DNA of 64,000 bases from a virus, in the IMG/VR virus record IMGVR_UViG_3300005838_000623, positions 28,696-92,695 of that record; one strand, 5' to 3'. The position numbers and the translations under genes are program-made. Within the stretch, counting starts at the first letter, position 1, and the number at the start of each line of letters is the position of its first letter. Under the pieces are notes generated by a model. The model was not told the origin of the DNA. It did no database searches and saw only the letters and a list, made by a program, of their open reading frames with translations. Of the stretch, positions 10,454-17,679 are shown one piece after another.

Positions 10454-11175
10454 TAAATAAAGCCTCCTTGACTATCACTACCCAATAAAGAACCATCAGC
10501 AAAGTTTTTAAGACCAAATCGTTTTGCTGTAGCAGCTCTCGAGTATGCTGGTTTCAAGTTACAAGTAAGTGTAGTACTTGCTGGAACCATCGTTTTCCCA
10601 TCACTTGTTGCTATATAATCAACAGTATTTGCCATATCTATTGTGAAGTTAGTAACAACTACAGGAACATTTTTAAAAATATGATCACCATATGCATTTA
10701 ACCTTAACACTGGTGGTGGCGTTCCTGCTTTTGGATCTTGTCCAAAATACATTTTAGTAACTGTTCTCATAAAATGCAATGCGGCTCGAAACATATCTGC
10801 TTCTACTTTGCTATTTGCTGTAAATGGACAAGTTATTTGTATTTCACCAATATTATGGCTTTCAAAAGCTGGATGATCATAATTAGAATGTGTTAATCCT
10901 GTTGAGCCATAACTTGCAGTTTGTTGTATGAAAATTATAGGAGTATATGGAAATATAATACCACCTGCATCTTGAAACTTTGTTGGAAACACAGGTCCTG
11001 TTATTAAGTCGGCTGCTCCAGAACCTACAGTGAGTTTTGTTCGCCAATCTCTTTGTTGTGTTGACGGAAATAAACTAACGGTTGGTGATGTTTGACTTCC
11101 AAAAAGAGAAGCACCAAACGGTATGTGTTTTGCAATCAAGTTTCCTAGTCTTGGTGATAGTCCACGTATAGCCAT
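10453..11175 (-). CDS. Tail tube/baseplate junction protein, gp48-like
   Basis: 240 residues, first gene of the minus-strand baseplate operon. The beta-rich middle (HNIGEIQITCPFTANSKVEAD, PVLRLNAYGDHIFKNVPVVV, TNFTIDMANTVDYI) fits the tube-like fold shared by gp19, gp48 and gp54. The place ahead of gp53 matches gp48 in related phages. Exact assignment to gp48 rather than gp54 or another tube-junction protein is uncertain. A late-promoter-like AATAAATA lies 24 nt upstream on the minus strand, back to back with the gp55 promoters. Confidence 0.55.
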   Translation of the reverse strand: MAIRGLSPRLGNLIAKHIPFGASLFGSQTSPTVSLFPSTQQRDWRTKLTVGSGAADLITGPVFPTKFQDAGGIIFPYTPIIFIQQTASYGSTGLTHSNYDHPAFESHNIGEIQITCPFTANSKVEADMFRAALHFMRTVTKMYFGQDPKAGTPPPVLRLNAYGDHIFKNVPVVVTNFTIDMANTVDYIATSDGKTMVPASTTLTCNLKPAYSRAATAKRFGLKNFADGSLLGSDSQGGFI

Positions 11176-11198
11176 ATTTTTTTCCTAATTTATAACAT

Positions 11199-11206
11199 TA
11201 TTTATT
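11199..11206 (-). promoter_or_regulatory. Late-promoter-like box for the baseplate operon
   Basis: On the minus strand this reads AATAAATA, close to the T4 late consensus TATAAATA. It lies 24 nt upstream of the first gene of the baseplate operon (start 11175). The divergent gp55 gene has its own boxes in the same 89-nt gap. Confidence 0.6.
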
Positions 11207-11234
11207 TGACTTTTTAATATGCATGTATTATAAT
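11206..11234 (+). promoter_or_regulatory. Sigma70-like promoter for gp55
   Basis: TTGACT at 11206-11211, a 17-bp spacer, then TATAAT at 11229-11234. The predicted start is near 11241, about 24 nt ahead of the gp55 start codon. It suggests host-polymerase (early/middle) transcription of the late sigma factor. Confidence 0.7.
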
Positions 11235-11238
11235 ATAG

Positions 11239-11246
11239 TATAAATA
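11239..11246 (+). promoter_or_regulatory. Late-promoter-like box upstream of gp55
   Basis: Exact TATAAATA, 18 nt before the gp55 start codon and just downstream of the sigma70-like promoter. This would allow gp55 autoregulation, but no SD is obvious between it and the start. Confidence 0.45.
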
Positions 11247-11264
11247 TGATGGAGCAAAACATTA

Positions 11265-12104
11265 ATGATATACTTACGAAACAAAGATATATTAGAAGAA
11301 ATACACAAATCAAAAATCAGTTATAGTAGTTATCTAACCTCAATCGACAAAGATTATGATCTAATTCTTCCTAATATAGAAAAAATAAACATACGTTCTG
11401 TTGCACAAGCTAAACGAAATCGTGCCGCAAAAATAGCAAAAGAAAATCATGCTATTGCTACGGCGGAAAACACAAATAAAAAGAAAAAACCTAGACTAAT
11501 AGATTATCAATTTAATTGGAAAAAAGTACTAAAAGAAGATCTTGTATTTAGAATATCATCTTTTGAACACATACCACTACAACATGGACGGGTTAAAACA
11601 CCCAAATCTGTTGCAGATCATTATGAAAAATTACCTTTCCCGCCTTACCAGCACTTTCGTTTCGATGGCAATACTAAGGAAAGTGAATTAACGTGTGTTG
11701 GTAAAAGTCATTGGAAAGGTGACTTAGAAACAGGAGAATTTTGTAAAGATCATGGGGATATGACCGATACATTAGCACGAATGTTTATTAAACTATGTGA
11801 TAGATACGGAACACGATCTAATTGGCGTGGTTATACATACAATGATGAGATGCGTGGTCAAGCAATATTACAACTAGTTCAAGTAGGATTATTGTTTGAT
11901 GAAAGCAAAAGTCAAAATCCATTTGCTTATTATACAGCAATAATTACTAATTCCTTTACTAAAATTTTAAACACAGAGAAGAAAAATCAAAACATTCGTG
12001 ATGATATTCTAGAAATGAATAACATGGCACCAAGTTATACGCGGCAAAATCAAAACTCACCCGCTCGCACAGTACCAGTACCAAGTAAACCAGTTACTAC
12101 TTGA
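11265..12104 (+). CDS. 55: Late-transcription sigma factor gp55
   Basis: 279-residue homologue of T4 gp55, which directs RNA polymerase to late promoters. The N-terminus (MIYLRNKDILEEIHKSK) matches the start of other gp55 proteins. The core NWRGYTYNDEMRGQAILQLV, then NPFAYYTAIITNSFTKILN and EKKNQNIRDDILE, is the sigma region 2-like part. It is longer than T4 gp55 (185 residues): residues about 45-170 form an extra segment including a lysine-rich stretch and a Cys/His-containing block (TCVGKSHWKGDLETGEFCKD). This is the first gene of the plus-strand replication/recombination cluster. A short overlapping frame from ATG 11249 was judged not to be coding. Confidence 0.88.
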   Translation: MIYLRNKDILEEIHKSKISYSSYLTSIDKDYDLILPNIEKINIRSVAQAKRNRAAKIAKENHAIATAENTNKKKKPRLIDYQFNWKKVLKEDLVFRISSFEHIPLQHGRVKTPKSVADHYEKLPFPPYQHFRFDGNTKESELTCVGKSHWKGDLETGEFCKDHGDMTDTLARMFIKLCDRYGTRSNWRGYTYNDEMRGQAILQLVQVGLLFDESKSQNPFAYYTAIITNSFTKILNTEKKNQNIRDDILEMNNMAPSYTRQNQNSPARTVPVPSKPVTT

Positions 12105-12129
12105 CAATTTACTTTAAGTGCGTTATAAT
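12101..12129 (+). promoter_or_regulatory. Consensus sigma70-like promoter for gp47 (leaderless)
   Basis: Perfect TTGACA (12101-12106) and TATAAT (12124-12129) with a 17-bp spacer. The -35 box overlaps the gp55 stop codon. Transcription would begin around 12136, one base from the gp47 ATG at 12137, and no Shine-Dalgarno is present, so a leaderless mRNA is predicted. Confidence 0.8.
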
Positions 12130-12136
12130 AATATAG

Positions 12137-13162
12137 ATGAGTACAGATAATTTATTCAATAAAATAGCAGTATGTACAGACATTCATTTTGGTAATAAAA
12201 GCAACTCTTTAACACACAATAAAGATTGCGAAGATTTTGTAGATTGGTTCATAGCAACCGCACAAGAAAACAATTGCGAAACTGCCATATTTTTGGGAGA
12301 CTGGCACCATCATAGGGCCAGCATTAATGTCAGCACACTGAACTATAGCCTGCGTAGTTTGGAAAAACTAGGCACTTCGTTTGATAATTTTTATTTTATC
12401 ACTGGCAATCACGACCTATATTATAGAGATAGGCGTGATCTCAATAGTGTAGAGTTTGCTAGTAGATTTAAAGGTATTACAATAGTAAATGAACCGTTTA
12501 ATGCGGGAAATTGTGCTATTGTGCCTTGGCTTGTGGGTGATGATTACAAAAAACTAAAAAAAGTAAAAGCAAAATATATCTTTGGACATTTTGAATTACC
12601 ACATTTCTATATGAATGCAATGATACAAATGCCCGAAACTAATGAATTACATGCTGAAGATATGCATAAAGCAGATTATGTTTTTAGCGGCCACTTTCAT
12701 AAAAGACAACAACGCAAGAATGTTGTATATGTAGGCAATTGTTTCCCACACAACTACAGTGATGCTTGGGATGATGATCGTGGGATGATGATGTTGGAGT
12801 GGGATGGTGAGCCAGAGTTTGTTGCGTGGCCTGATGCACCATCATATAAAACATTAAAATTATCGCAGTTATTGGATGATCCTAGTAGCTATCTAACTGA
12901 TAAAACTTATGCTCGAGTTGTTATGGATATCGACATTTCTTATGAAGAGGCAAACTATGTTAAGGAAACATTTGCTGAACAATTTAAAATGCGTGAGTTA
13001 AGTTTATTACCAGATAAAGAGAAACTAGATTTAGATATATTAAATGAAGATATAGAGTTAAATTTTGACAGCATTGACTCTATAGTTATAGACCAACTTT
13101 CTAATATTGAGAGTGAACATTACGATCCACAAATGCTACTAGACATATATAGGAGCATTTAA
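12137..13162 (+). CDS. 47: Recombination endonuclease subunit gp47 (Mre11-like)
   Basis: 341-residue calcineurin-like metallophosphoesterase, the nuclease half of the gp46/gp47 (Rad50/Mre11) complex that resects DNA ends for recombination-dependent replication. Metal-binding motifs run in order: TDIHFGN (D15, H17), GDW (D55), GNHD (N91-D93), GHFE and SGHFHK. The C-terminal ~90 residues are the expected gp46-binding/capping part. Its stop overlaps the gp46 start by one base. It has its own consensus promoter and no visible ribosome binding site. Confidence 0.95.
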   Translation: MSTDNLFNKIAVCTDIHFGNKSNSLTHNKDCEDFVDWFIATAQENNCETAIFLGDWHHHRASINVSTLNYSLRSLEKLGTSFDNFYFITGNHDLYYRDRRDLNSVEFASRFKGITIVNEPFNAGNCAIVPWLVGDDYKKLKKVKAKYIFGHFELPHFYMNAMIQMPETNELHAEDMHKADYVFSGHFHKRQQRKNVVYVGNCFPHNYSDAWDDDRGMMMLEWDGEPEFVAWPDAPSYKTLKLSQLLDDPSSYLTDKTYARVVMDIDISYEEANYVKETFAEQFKMRELSLLPDKEKLDLDILNEDIELNFDSIDSIVIDQLSNIESEHYDPQMLLDIYRSI

Positions 13163-14919
13163 TGCTCGTCCTAAAGAATTTAACAGTTAAGAATTTTATG
13201 AGCGTGGGTAATCAAACCCAAGCAGTAAATCTAAACAGACAAGATCTCACATTAGTATTGGGTGAGAATTTGGACTTGGGTGGTGATGATGCAGGTGCTC
13301 GTAATGGCACTGGAAAAACTACTATTGTTAATGCATTGAGTTATGTGTTGTATGGTTCAGCATTAACTAATATTAAAAAAGATAACCTCATAAACAAAAC
13401 TAATGGTAAAAACATGTTAGTTACTGTTGAGTATGAGAAGGATGGTCAAGACTATCGTATAGAGCGTGGGAGACGGCCCGCTACATTAAAATATTTTAAG
13501 CAAGATGAAGAAAGTTCAGCACAAGGTGAAAATAGGCAAACACAAGAAGAAATAGAACGAGATATAGGGTTGGGACATACTATATTCAAACATATAGTAG
13601 CACTTAATACATACACTGAACCATTTTTAGCGATGCGTGTTGCAGATCAACGCGAAGTAATTGAAGAACTATTGGGTATAACTTTGTTGAGCGAGAAGGC
13701 AGAAAGTTTAAGAGAAGTAGTTAAAGTAACCAAAGATAAAATAACTGAAGAAGAATACGCAATAAAAGGCATAATAAAAGCAAATGAAAGTATAGAGACA
13801 ACAATAAACAGTTTAAGATTAAAACAAAAAGTATGGGAAGAATCAAAAAATATAGAAATAGATAAACTAAACAATGCTATTGATAAATTAGTAGCGGTGA
13901 ATATAGAGGATGAATTAGCATTACATACTAAAAAAGCAAATGTTGAAAAAATAGAATCTAAATTACGTAGTTATGAACGTGAGCGTAAAACATCAGAGAG
14001 TTCATTAAAAAAGTATGAGAGAGAACTTAAAAATTATAATACTAATTTAGCGTCAGCGGAAGAGAAAAAATGTCATGCTTGTGGACAACCATTACATGAT
14101 GAATTACATCAAGAAATGCTTTTAGATATTAACACTGAAATAAATGAACATAAAAGCACAATAAAAAAGGAAAAGAAAAAATTAAAATCTATAACTAAAA
14201 AGATAGACGAAATAGACAATACAGATCTTGGAATAGAAACTTTTTATGAAACTATAGCAGATGCTTATAAACATGATTCAAGTTTAGAGTATTTAAAAAA
14301 GGAATTAGCAGATAAAATAAAGTCAACTGATCCATTTAATAGCCAAATTGAAGATTTACAAGATTCAGTATTACAAGAAGTAAATTATGATAAATTAAAT
14401 AAGATAGTAAGATTACAAGAACACCAAGAGTTTTTATTGCGTTTGCTTGTTAATAAAGATTCATTTATACGCAAGCGTATTATAGACCAAAATTTGGCAT
14501 TCTTGAATAAACGTTTAAGTTATTATTTAGATAGAATAGGATTACCACATACTGTGGAGTTCCAAAATGATTTAAGTGTTGAGATAATGGAATATGGACG
14601 AGACTTAGACTTTGATAATTTAAGCAGGGGCGAACGCAACAGACTTATATTAAGTTTAAGTTGGGCATTTAGAGATGTTTGGGAACATTTATATAGTAAT
14701 ATAAATTTATTAATTATAGATGAATTAGTAGATAGTGGGATGGATACACTAGGATTAGAAGGTGCGATAAGCATACTTAAAAAAGTTTCTAGAGATAGAC
14801 AGAAAAGTGTGTTCTTAATATCCCATAAAGATGAACTGGCGGGGCGTGTTCATAGCGTTTTGACAGTTACAAAAGAGAACGGATTCACAAATTACAGTGA
14901 TGACGTGGAGATAATGTAA
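13162..14919 (+). CDS. 46: Recombination endonuclease subunit gp46 (Rad50-like SMC ATPase)
   Basis: 585-residue SMC-type ATPase partner of gp47. Walker A is ARNGTGKTT (residues 46-54). A long Lys/Glu-rich coiled coil runs from about 180 to 430, broken by a zinc hook CHACGQ near residue 304 (CxxC). The ABC signature LSRGERNR lies near 487 and Walker B LLIIDELVD near 516. Length is normal for T4-type gp46 (560 residues). It is translationally coupled to gp47 by a one-base overlap. Confidence 0.96.
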   Translation: MLVLKNLTVKNFMSVGNQTQAVNLNRQDLTLVLGENLDLGGDDAGARNGTGKTTIVNALSYVLYGSALTNIKKDNLINKTNGKNMLVTVEYEKDGQDYRIERGRRPATLKYFKQDEESSAQGENRQTQEEIERDIGLGHTIFKHIVALNTYTEPFLAMRVADQREVIEELLGITLLSEKAESLREVVKVTKDKITEEEYAIKGIIKANESIETTINSLRLKQKVWEESKNIEIDKLNNAIDKLVAVNIEDELALHTKKANVEKIESKLRSYERERKTSESSLKKYERELKNYNTNLASAEEKKCHACGQPLHDELHQEMLLDINTEINEHKSTIKKEKKKLKSITKKIDEIDNTDLGIETFYETIADAYKHDSSLEYLKKELADKIKSTDPFNSQIEDLQDSVLQEVNYDKLNKIVRLQEHQEFLLRLLVNKDSFIRKRIIDQNLAFLNKRLSYYLDRIGLPHTVEFQNDLSVEIMEYGRDLDFDNLSRGERNRLILSLSWAFRDVWEHLYSNINLLIIDELVDSGMDTLGLEGAISILKKVSRDRQKSVFLISHKDELAGRVHSVLTVTKENGFTNYSDDVEIM

Positions 14920-14944
14920 ATACAAATACCAAAGGAGTATAGAG

Positions 14945-15124
14945 ATGTCGACAATACATGAGCAAATTTTAGATCAAGTAGACAGTTATTTGAAAGAATC
15001 AGCAAAATTCGAAGATAAAGGTGTAAAGGCGGCCGCCGCCCGTGCTCGTAAAGCACTAGGTGAAATAGGCAAACTATCTAAAGCACGTAGAGCAGAAATT
15101 CAAGATAAGAAAAACTCTATGTAA
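14945..15124 (+). CDS. Small conserved basic protein, histone-like helical
   Basis: 59 residues, preceded by an AAAGGAG ribosome binding site. It begins MSTIHEQILDQVDSYLKES and contains an Ala/Arg/Lys-rich helix (KGVKAAAARARKALGEIGKL). A closely similar short protein is, from memory, widespread in T4-like marine phages next to gp46 and has no assigned function. The basic C-terminal half suggests nucleic acid binding, which is inference. The stop and the next start share a base (TAATG), so it is coupled to the nuclease gene. A NotI-type 8-mer lies in the alanine run. Confidence 0.8.
   Translation: MSTIHEQILDQVDSYLKESAKFEDKGVKAAAARARKALGEIGKLSKARRAEIQDKKNSM
15029..15036. other. GCGGCCGC 8-mer (one of four)
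   Basis: NotI-type palindromes occur at 15029-15036, 19066-19073, 56909-56916 and 63631-63638, all within coding sequence (three in Ala/Gly-rich runs). For an AT-rich 64 kb region, random expectation is well below one. Confidence 0.85.
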
Positions 15125-15711
15125 TGCCTAGTAAGCAAAAAATAAAAGGCGCCACGTGGGAACGAGATGTTGCAAAACATCTAACAGAATTATATGGTGA
15201 AACATTTATTCGAGTTCCTCATAGTGGAGCTTACATCGGCGGATCAAACAAAGTACGTAAACAATACCTACATGAGGGAGTAATAAGAACCTTTAAAGGA
15301 GATATTATTCCAGGGCCTAGTATGCCCTATTTAAATGTAGAATGTAAAGCATATAAAGATTTCCCCTTCCATCACTTGCTTACAGGTGATGCAAAATTAT
15401 TAGATGAATGGATTAATCAAGTATTAGATTCAGCAGATGAACATGACTTCAATATGTTAATAATGAAGTTTAATCGAAAAGGCAAATACGTAGCAATAGA
15501 AGACAAACATTTACATCATAGATTTAAAAGGCACATTAATTACAAAGGATGGAATTTTAGTGAATACGACCAATTCTGGAAACTAAATTCCAAAACAGTA
15601 AGATTACAATCAGCGATAAAAAAAAGGCAAATTAAATATAATATGAAATCAATAACACAACCCACTTTTGGCTCCCATAGGCAAGTAAAAGAAACTAACA
15701 TAGCAACCTAA
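15124..15711 (+). CDS. PD-(D/E)XK nuclease, Holliday-junction-resolvase-like
   Basis: 195 residues. Core motifs are in the right order: E13 in the first helix (GATWERDVAKHL), D60 (FKGDIIPG) and E73-x-K75 (VECKAY), the restriction-endonuclease-like catalytic triad. Spacing and the small size suggest a resolvase such as Hjc-type enzymes, fitting its place beside gp46/gp47; a repair or genome-processing nuclease is the alternative. The last ~25 residues after the FWKLNSK segment look like an extra basic tail (Lys/Arg-rich, then Gln/Thr-rich) and differ in character from the domain. The gene ends 6 nt before the structured non-coding region. Confidence 0.75.
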   Translation: MPSKQKIKGATWERDVAKHLTELYGETFIRVPHSGAYIGGSNKVRKQYLHEGVIRTFKGDIIPGPSMPYLNVECKAYKDFPFHHLLTGDAKLLDEWINQVLDSADEHDFNMLIMKFNRKGKYVAIEDKHLHHRFKRHINYKGWNFSEYDQFWKLNSKTVRLQSAIKKRQIKYNMKSITQPTFGSHRQVKETNIAT

Positions 15712-15717
15712 ACGCAG

Positions 15718-16094
15718 TTAAGAGCTGCTCGCCTCGAGCACGTAGCATAGGCACGTGAGTACAAGAATTGGCGAAGTTGCAACCCAGGCTAAGGGCGCCA
15801 AAAGATGTGGATACAAGAAAAAGAAACCACAACTATTTTAATGTTGATACTATAGCATTAAAGTAGTCCCGCTATGACGAAAGTCAGAAGTCTGAGGTAG
15901 GGGGTACAGGGTAACCGCCTCCGTGCTAACGCAATCCTCAATAGTATATAATGAGTTAAACGATGGAAAAAGTACTCATGCTTCTCCTCACCAGGAGAAG
16001 TGTGAATAAAACTTCGGGAAAAAGATAACAAATAAATATTACTAAACGTTCAAGGTTCGAATGTAATGAAGAACCAGTTGAACGTAGTTCAACT
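15718..16094 (+). ncRNA. Structured non-coding RNA candidate / long 5' leader
   Basis: The only gene-free stretch above 300 nt. Stops occur in all frames and the first 240 nt are GC-richer (about 45% by hand count; 55% in the first 60 nt) than the AT-rich flanks. Perfect stems seen: TGCTCG/CGAGCA (15726-15740); TTGGCG/CGCCAA (15768-15801) enclosing smaller hairpins; TGTGG/CCACA (15806-15831); TTTAATG/CATTAAA (15837-15862); TGAC-GAAA-GTCA with a GNRA loop (15875-15886); TGAGG/CCTCA (15893-15940) enclosing GGGGG/CCTCC; ATGAGT/ACTCAT (15951-15979); CTTCTCCT/AGGAGAAG (15981-16000); and a 12-bp bulged stem (16047-16084). The density of stems argues for a folded RNA. I cannot place it in a known class; tmRNA, RNase P and canonical group I features were looked for and not found. 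It may be an independent RNA or the leader of the next gene. Confidence 0.65.
16047..16094 (+). promoter_or_regulatory. Mutually exclusive hairpins at the start codon
   Basis: TTGAAC at 16078-16083 can pair upstream with GTTCAA (16048-16053), extended by GGTTC/GAACC. It can instead pair downstream with GTTCAA (16087-16092) as an 8-bp hairpin (16076-16094) that ends on the base before the ATG at 16095. The two folds cannot coexist, as in switch or attenuator designs. No ordinary ribosome binding site is visible. Confidence 0.5.
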
Positions 16095-16802
16095 ATGCAA
16101 TATACATACGAAACACACTTCGGAAAACAAGAAACTCGAAATGTAATAATAAATTATGTAAGTTTACGCAACGTAGATCCACGGGAAGAATATCTAGCAC
16201 TTGAAAAGGGATTTGCTTTAGATATTGTTAAAGGTAAAGAAGAATGGTTCATGTCGCGTAATACGCGAATTAAATTATCAGAAACAAATTATGATAAGTT
16301 AGATTGGCAGTTGGGGTTAGCATGGCATTCAAATATAAAAGAAATGCCTAGTATGTTTCAAAACATTTTAACAAAGTATATACATCATAATAATTTCAAA
16401 AACATTTGGACTGTTAATGAAGATCATGATCGGTACCGATATATTTTATATTATCATAAAGGTAATATAGTGGCAATAACTAAAATGCTTCATTATCATC
16501 CACCATTTCCATTTGCTGATCATGACATATTAGAAACAAACTTTTTTATATGGAATTATCATGAACCTGAATTACATTTAGGAACTCTGACATTGGAACA
16601 TGAGATTGCTTGGGCAAAAGAATTAGGTTTAAAGTATTTGTATACTGGTCCTGGATATGAGCAAAGTAGCATATACAAATCCAAATTCGACGGTTTTCAA
16701 TGGTTTAACGGAATGGAATGGAGCACCGACGTGGAAAAGTATACACTACTTTGTCAACGGGATAGTAAAATACGGAGTTTTAAAGCGTATACTGAGATTT
16801 AA
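16095..16802 (+). CDS. Arginyl-tRNA-protein transferase-like (GNAT-fold) protein
   Basis: 235 residues. The C-terminal part (LHLGTLTLEHEIAWAKELG, then LKYLYTGPGYEQSSIYKSKF and the following FDGFQWF) resembles the C-terminal domain of ATE1/Bpt aminoacyl-tRNA-protein transferases, where LG-type strand, REIE.ARELG helix, YLYLGYYI and MxYKxxF occur in this order. Those enzymes transfer an amino acid from tRNA to protein N-termini. The usual N-terminal Cys-rich region of ATE1 is not seen, so the substrate could differ or the protein could be another GNAT. It sits directly behind the structured non-coding region and converges (4-base overlap) with the next minus-strand gene. Confidence 0.5.
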   Translation: MQYTYETHFGKQETRNVIINYVSLRNVDPREEYLALEKGFALDIVKGKEEWFMSRNTRIKLSETNYDKLDWQLGLAWHSNIKEMPSMFQNILTKYIHHNNFKNIWTVNEDHDRYRYILYYHKGNIVAITKMLHYHPPFPFADHDILETNFFIWNYHEPELHLGTLTLEHEIAWAKELGLKYLYTGPGYEQSSIYKSKFDGFQWFNGMEWSTDVEKYTLLCQRDSKIRSFKAYTEI

Positions 16803-17347
16803 TCAATATACTTTTTAAATTCTTCTGGAGTGGATTCAAAGCGCCATAGTGTGACCCAACTTAAATGTTCTTTTGTCCAACTTTTGTAATAGTTTGTATT
16901 TTTTGCGAGTGCTAGTGATGCGGAATTTAAAACATCCAGCCTTGCCACTAGAAACAAAGCCGCTTTGCCGAAGTTTAGTTCTAAGCCTTCGTGCGTTTCA
17001 ACGTTGTGTGGGTGATCATCTAATGCTACTAAATTCATAGGCATTAAGTAATCGTTGATTTCATCTGAAATCTTTGTATACTCCTCTGCGGAGTATCTTT
17101 CTGTAGGTGTAATTACTGCTAGAATTTCAACACCTTCGTCTGTCCAAGTATCACCAAACTCCTTTAACTTGTTAAACAAGTCGTCATAAACAATTTCAAC
17201 TCTCATTGTATTGTCTCTTAAAGCTGCTTGAGCATATGGACATGCTGGCAAATTGCCAAACTCTTTGTGCTTCTTGGCTACAAAGTTGTTGATCCAATCG
17301 TATAAAGCGTCGATGATTTTATTTTGTTCAATAATGTCATTTGTCAT
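16799..17347 (-). CDS. Hypothetical protein with NLPACPYA motif
   Basis: 182 residues, function not recognised. The N-terminal segment DWINNFVAKKHKEFGNLPAC-PYAQAALRD recalls uncharacterised proteins of marine phages that share a GN-x-PxCPxA motif with a single cysteine. No catalytic motif or membrane segment is visible. It has the strongest Shine-Dalgarno seen in the window (AGGAGGT, 6-12 nt before the ATG on the minus strand), implying high translation. It is isolated: a 108-nt gap separates it from the tail chaperone genes and it overlaps the arginyltransferase-like gene tail-to-tail by 4 bases. Confidence 0.7.
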   Translation of the reverse strand: MTNDIIEQNKIIDALYDWINNFVAKKHKEFGNLPACPYAQAALRDNTMRVEIVYDDLFNKLKEFGDTWTDEGVEILAVITPTERYSAEEYTKISDEINDYLMPMNLVALDDHPHNVETHEGLELNFGKAALFLVARLDVLNSASLALAKNTNYYKSWTKEHLSWVTLWRFESTPEEFKKYID

Positions 17348-17455
17348 TTTTTACCTCCTATGATCAGAATTATTGTGGGGATTTTACAGCGGGGTTTTAC
17401 TACGGGTGTAGTATTAATATTTAGTCGTCCGGCACAATAGTAAAGTAAGTATGTT

Positions 17456-17668
17456 TTAGAAAAAAGGCATACCAGTGTCTTTTGTTGTTTTTAAATTTTC
17501 AGTAATAATTTCATTAATTATTTTTCTATCTTTGAAAGAAGTGCCGTAGGCTTCCGTAATGGTTATACCGCCTCGCATATACCATGTTATTTTTAGAAGT
17601 TCTTGTTTTATGGCCCCTACTTCTTTCTCGTAATTGTCAATTAATGCAATTACGTCTTCATACCCCAT
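17456..17668 (-). CDS. Tail/baseplate hub assembly protein, gp51-like small ORF
   Basis: 70 residues. The sequence WYMRGGITITEAYGTSFKDR and the C-terminal KDTGMPFF resemble the short conserved protein that follows gp26 in T4-like phages (gp51 position, hub assembly). The gene lies 11 nt after the gp26 stop, in the -1 frame relative to gp26, with no stop between. It may therefore be made mainly as a C-terminal extension of gp26 through frameshifting, like the T part of lambda G-T. An independent ATG (17668) exists, but only a poor ribosome binding site precedes it. Confidence 0.65.
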   Translation of the reverse strand: MGYEDVIALIDNYEKEVGAIKQELLKITWYMRGGITITEAYGTSFKDRKIINEIITENLKTTKDTGMPFF

Positions 17669-17679
17669 GGATAGAAGCC

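Noticed and set aside
11246-11340. Short frame starting ATG 11249 overlapping the gp55 start
   Set aside because: Encodes about 25 residues, ends inside gp55 and has no supporting signal; the gp55 frame matches the family from 11265.
15718-16094. Group I intron, tmRNA or RNase P identity for the structured region
   Set aside because: A TAGTCC-like element at 15864 and GNRA loop drew attention, but the canonical P7/R/S arrangement is not present in order; no tag ORF or tRNA-like ends for tmRNA; no GAGGAAAGUC/ACAGAAA set for RNase P. I leave the class open.
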